Origin: Treponema sp.
Lineage (GTDB): Bacteria; Spirochaetota; Spirochaetia; Treponematales; Breznakiellaceae
Direction of reading: 5' to 3'
Assembly: GCA_031276685.1 (NCBI GenBank)
Contig: JAISMQ010000265.1
Location: 1 to 5,778, forward strand
Length of the DNA stretch: 5,778 nt
Below are positions 5,251 to 5,778 of this stretch, piece by piece (positions within the stretch are counted from its first letter, which is position 1; the number at the start of each line of letters is the position of its first letter). A program made the translations under genes and the position numbers. The notes beneath the pieces are model-generated. The model made no database searches. It saw nothing but the letters and a program-made list of their open reading frames with translations, and had not been told where the DNA came from.

Positions 5251-5778
5251 ATGAGAAAAATAGCGATCTACGGGAAGGGCGGCATCGGGAAATCCACGAC
5301 CACCCAGAACACCGTCGCGGCTCTCGCGGAAATGGGCAAGAACATGATGGTAGTCGGCTGCGACCCCAAGGCGGATTCTACGCGCCTGCTCCTCAACGGG
5401 CTGGCGCAGAAGACCGTGCTGGACACCCTGCGTACCGAAGGGGAGGACCTGGATCTGGAAGACGTGGTCAAGGTCGGTTTTAAGGGGACCCGCTGCGTGG
5501 AATCCGGCGGGCCCGAACCGGGAGTGGGCTGCGCGGGCCGGGGGATCATCACCTCGATTAACCTGCTGGAACAGTTGGGGGCCTTCGACGAACAGTACAA
5601 GCTGGACTACACCTTCTACGATGTCCTGGGGGACGTGGTCTGCGGCGGTTTCGCCATGCCCATCCGGGACGGCAAGGCCGAGGAGATCTACATCGTGTGT
5701 TCCGGGGAGATGATGGCCATGTACGCGGCCAACAACATCTGCAAGGGGATCATGAAGTTCGCCGAAGCCGGAAAGGTG
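5251..5778 (+). CDS. nifH: NifH, nitrogenase iron protein (N-terminal 176 residues, continues past the right edge)
   Basis: Dinitrogenase reductase, the ATP-dependent electron donor to the MoFe protein; also needed for cofactor synthesis. The fragment starts MRKIAIYGKGGIGKSTTTQN, with the P-loop GKGGIGKS at 8-15. Other marks are CDPKADSTRLLL (37-48), CVESGGPEPGVGCAGRG (82-98), DVLGDVVCGGFAMPIRDGKA (124-143) and SGEMMAMYAANNICKG (151-166). Cys94 and Cys131 are the 4Fe-4S ligands, and Arg97 is the residue that ADP-ribosyltransferase DraT modifies in some species. The style (QKTVLDTLR, DVVKVGFKG) resembles the anaerobe cluster (clostridia, spirochaetes, sulfate reducers) more than proteobacterial NifH. 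It carries Cys150 where IVASGEMM is usual, and two extra residues at about 112-116. The full family length is about 275 aa, so roughly 100 residues are missing only because the window ends. The start is fixed by the conserved N-terminus; AAAGGG lies ten bases upstream. Confidence 0.97.
   Translation, partial: MRKIAIYGKGGIGKSTTTQNTVAALAEMGKNMMVVGCDPKADSTRLLLNGLAQKTVLDTLRTEGEDLDLEDVVKVGFKGTRCVESGGPEPGVGCAGRGIITSINLLEQLGAFDEQYKLDYTFYDVLGDVVCGGFAMPIRDGKAEEIYIVCSGEMMAMYAANNICKGIMKFAEAGKV

Noticed and set aside
5091..5483. Plus-strand open frame overlapping the nifH promoter and start
   Set aside because: It spans the sigma-54 promoter and hairpins and overlaps nifH in another frame; its product is low-complexity and R/G-rich.
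5268..5600. Minus-strand open frame opposite nifH
   Set aside because: Antisense of strongly conserved nifH codons; no ribosome site or motif supports it.

Overview
This GC-rich window carries two functional blocks back to back: the start of a flagellar hook-junction operon (flgN-flgK-flgL, minus strand) and a nitrogen-fixation control locus (nifA on the minus strand, divergent from nifH on the plus strand). The combination of an anaerobe-type NifH, a GAF-type NifA, a flgN-flgK-flgL cluster with a sigma-28 promoter, and a remnant of an AAA-ATPase-like/PD-(D/E)XK gene (a family often multi-copy in anaerobic gut and sediment bacteria) fits a motile, anaerobic, diazotrophic bacterium. A spirochaete of the Treponema/Spirochaeta group is my best guess. 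That is inference from gene content and general protein resemblance, not from a database search.

Layout: 1-96 is the first 32 codons of flgL, which runs off the left edge. 100-1995 is flgK (631 aa) and 2005-2493 is a small flgN-like chaperone gene. The three are packed with gaps of 9 and 3 bases. A very good sigma-28 (FliA-type) promoter sits at 2517-2543, just upstream of flgN. 2590-3336 is a 5'-truncated relic of an AAA-ATPase-like/PD-(D/E)XK protein. It lies in the same reading frame as nifA and directly after its TAG stop, and it has no ATG anywhere. 3337-4869 is nifA, complete with GAF, sigma-54 AAA+ and Fis-type HTH domains. 4870-5250 is a 381-base divergent regulatory region. 5251-5778 is the first 176 codons of nifH, which runs off the right edge.

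The nif part reads as a self-contained switch. NifA has the GAFTGA loop needed to contact sigma-54, and the nifH promoter has a near-consensus -24/-12 element (5151-5166). Between them lie candidate activator sites: a GTAC-N6-ATAC element, a TGT-N12-ACA imperfect palindrome, and an unusual set of CGGT-core repeats spaced by exactly 10 bases. The predicted nifH leader of about 74 bases contains two GC-rich hairpins. The canonical NifA site TGT-N10-ACA was not found, so how this NifA recognises its target is the most interesting open question here. The flagellar part looks like an ordinary late (class 3) operon. I saw no new multi-gene system in this window.
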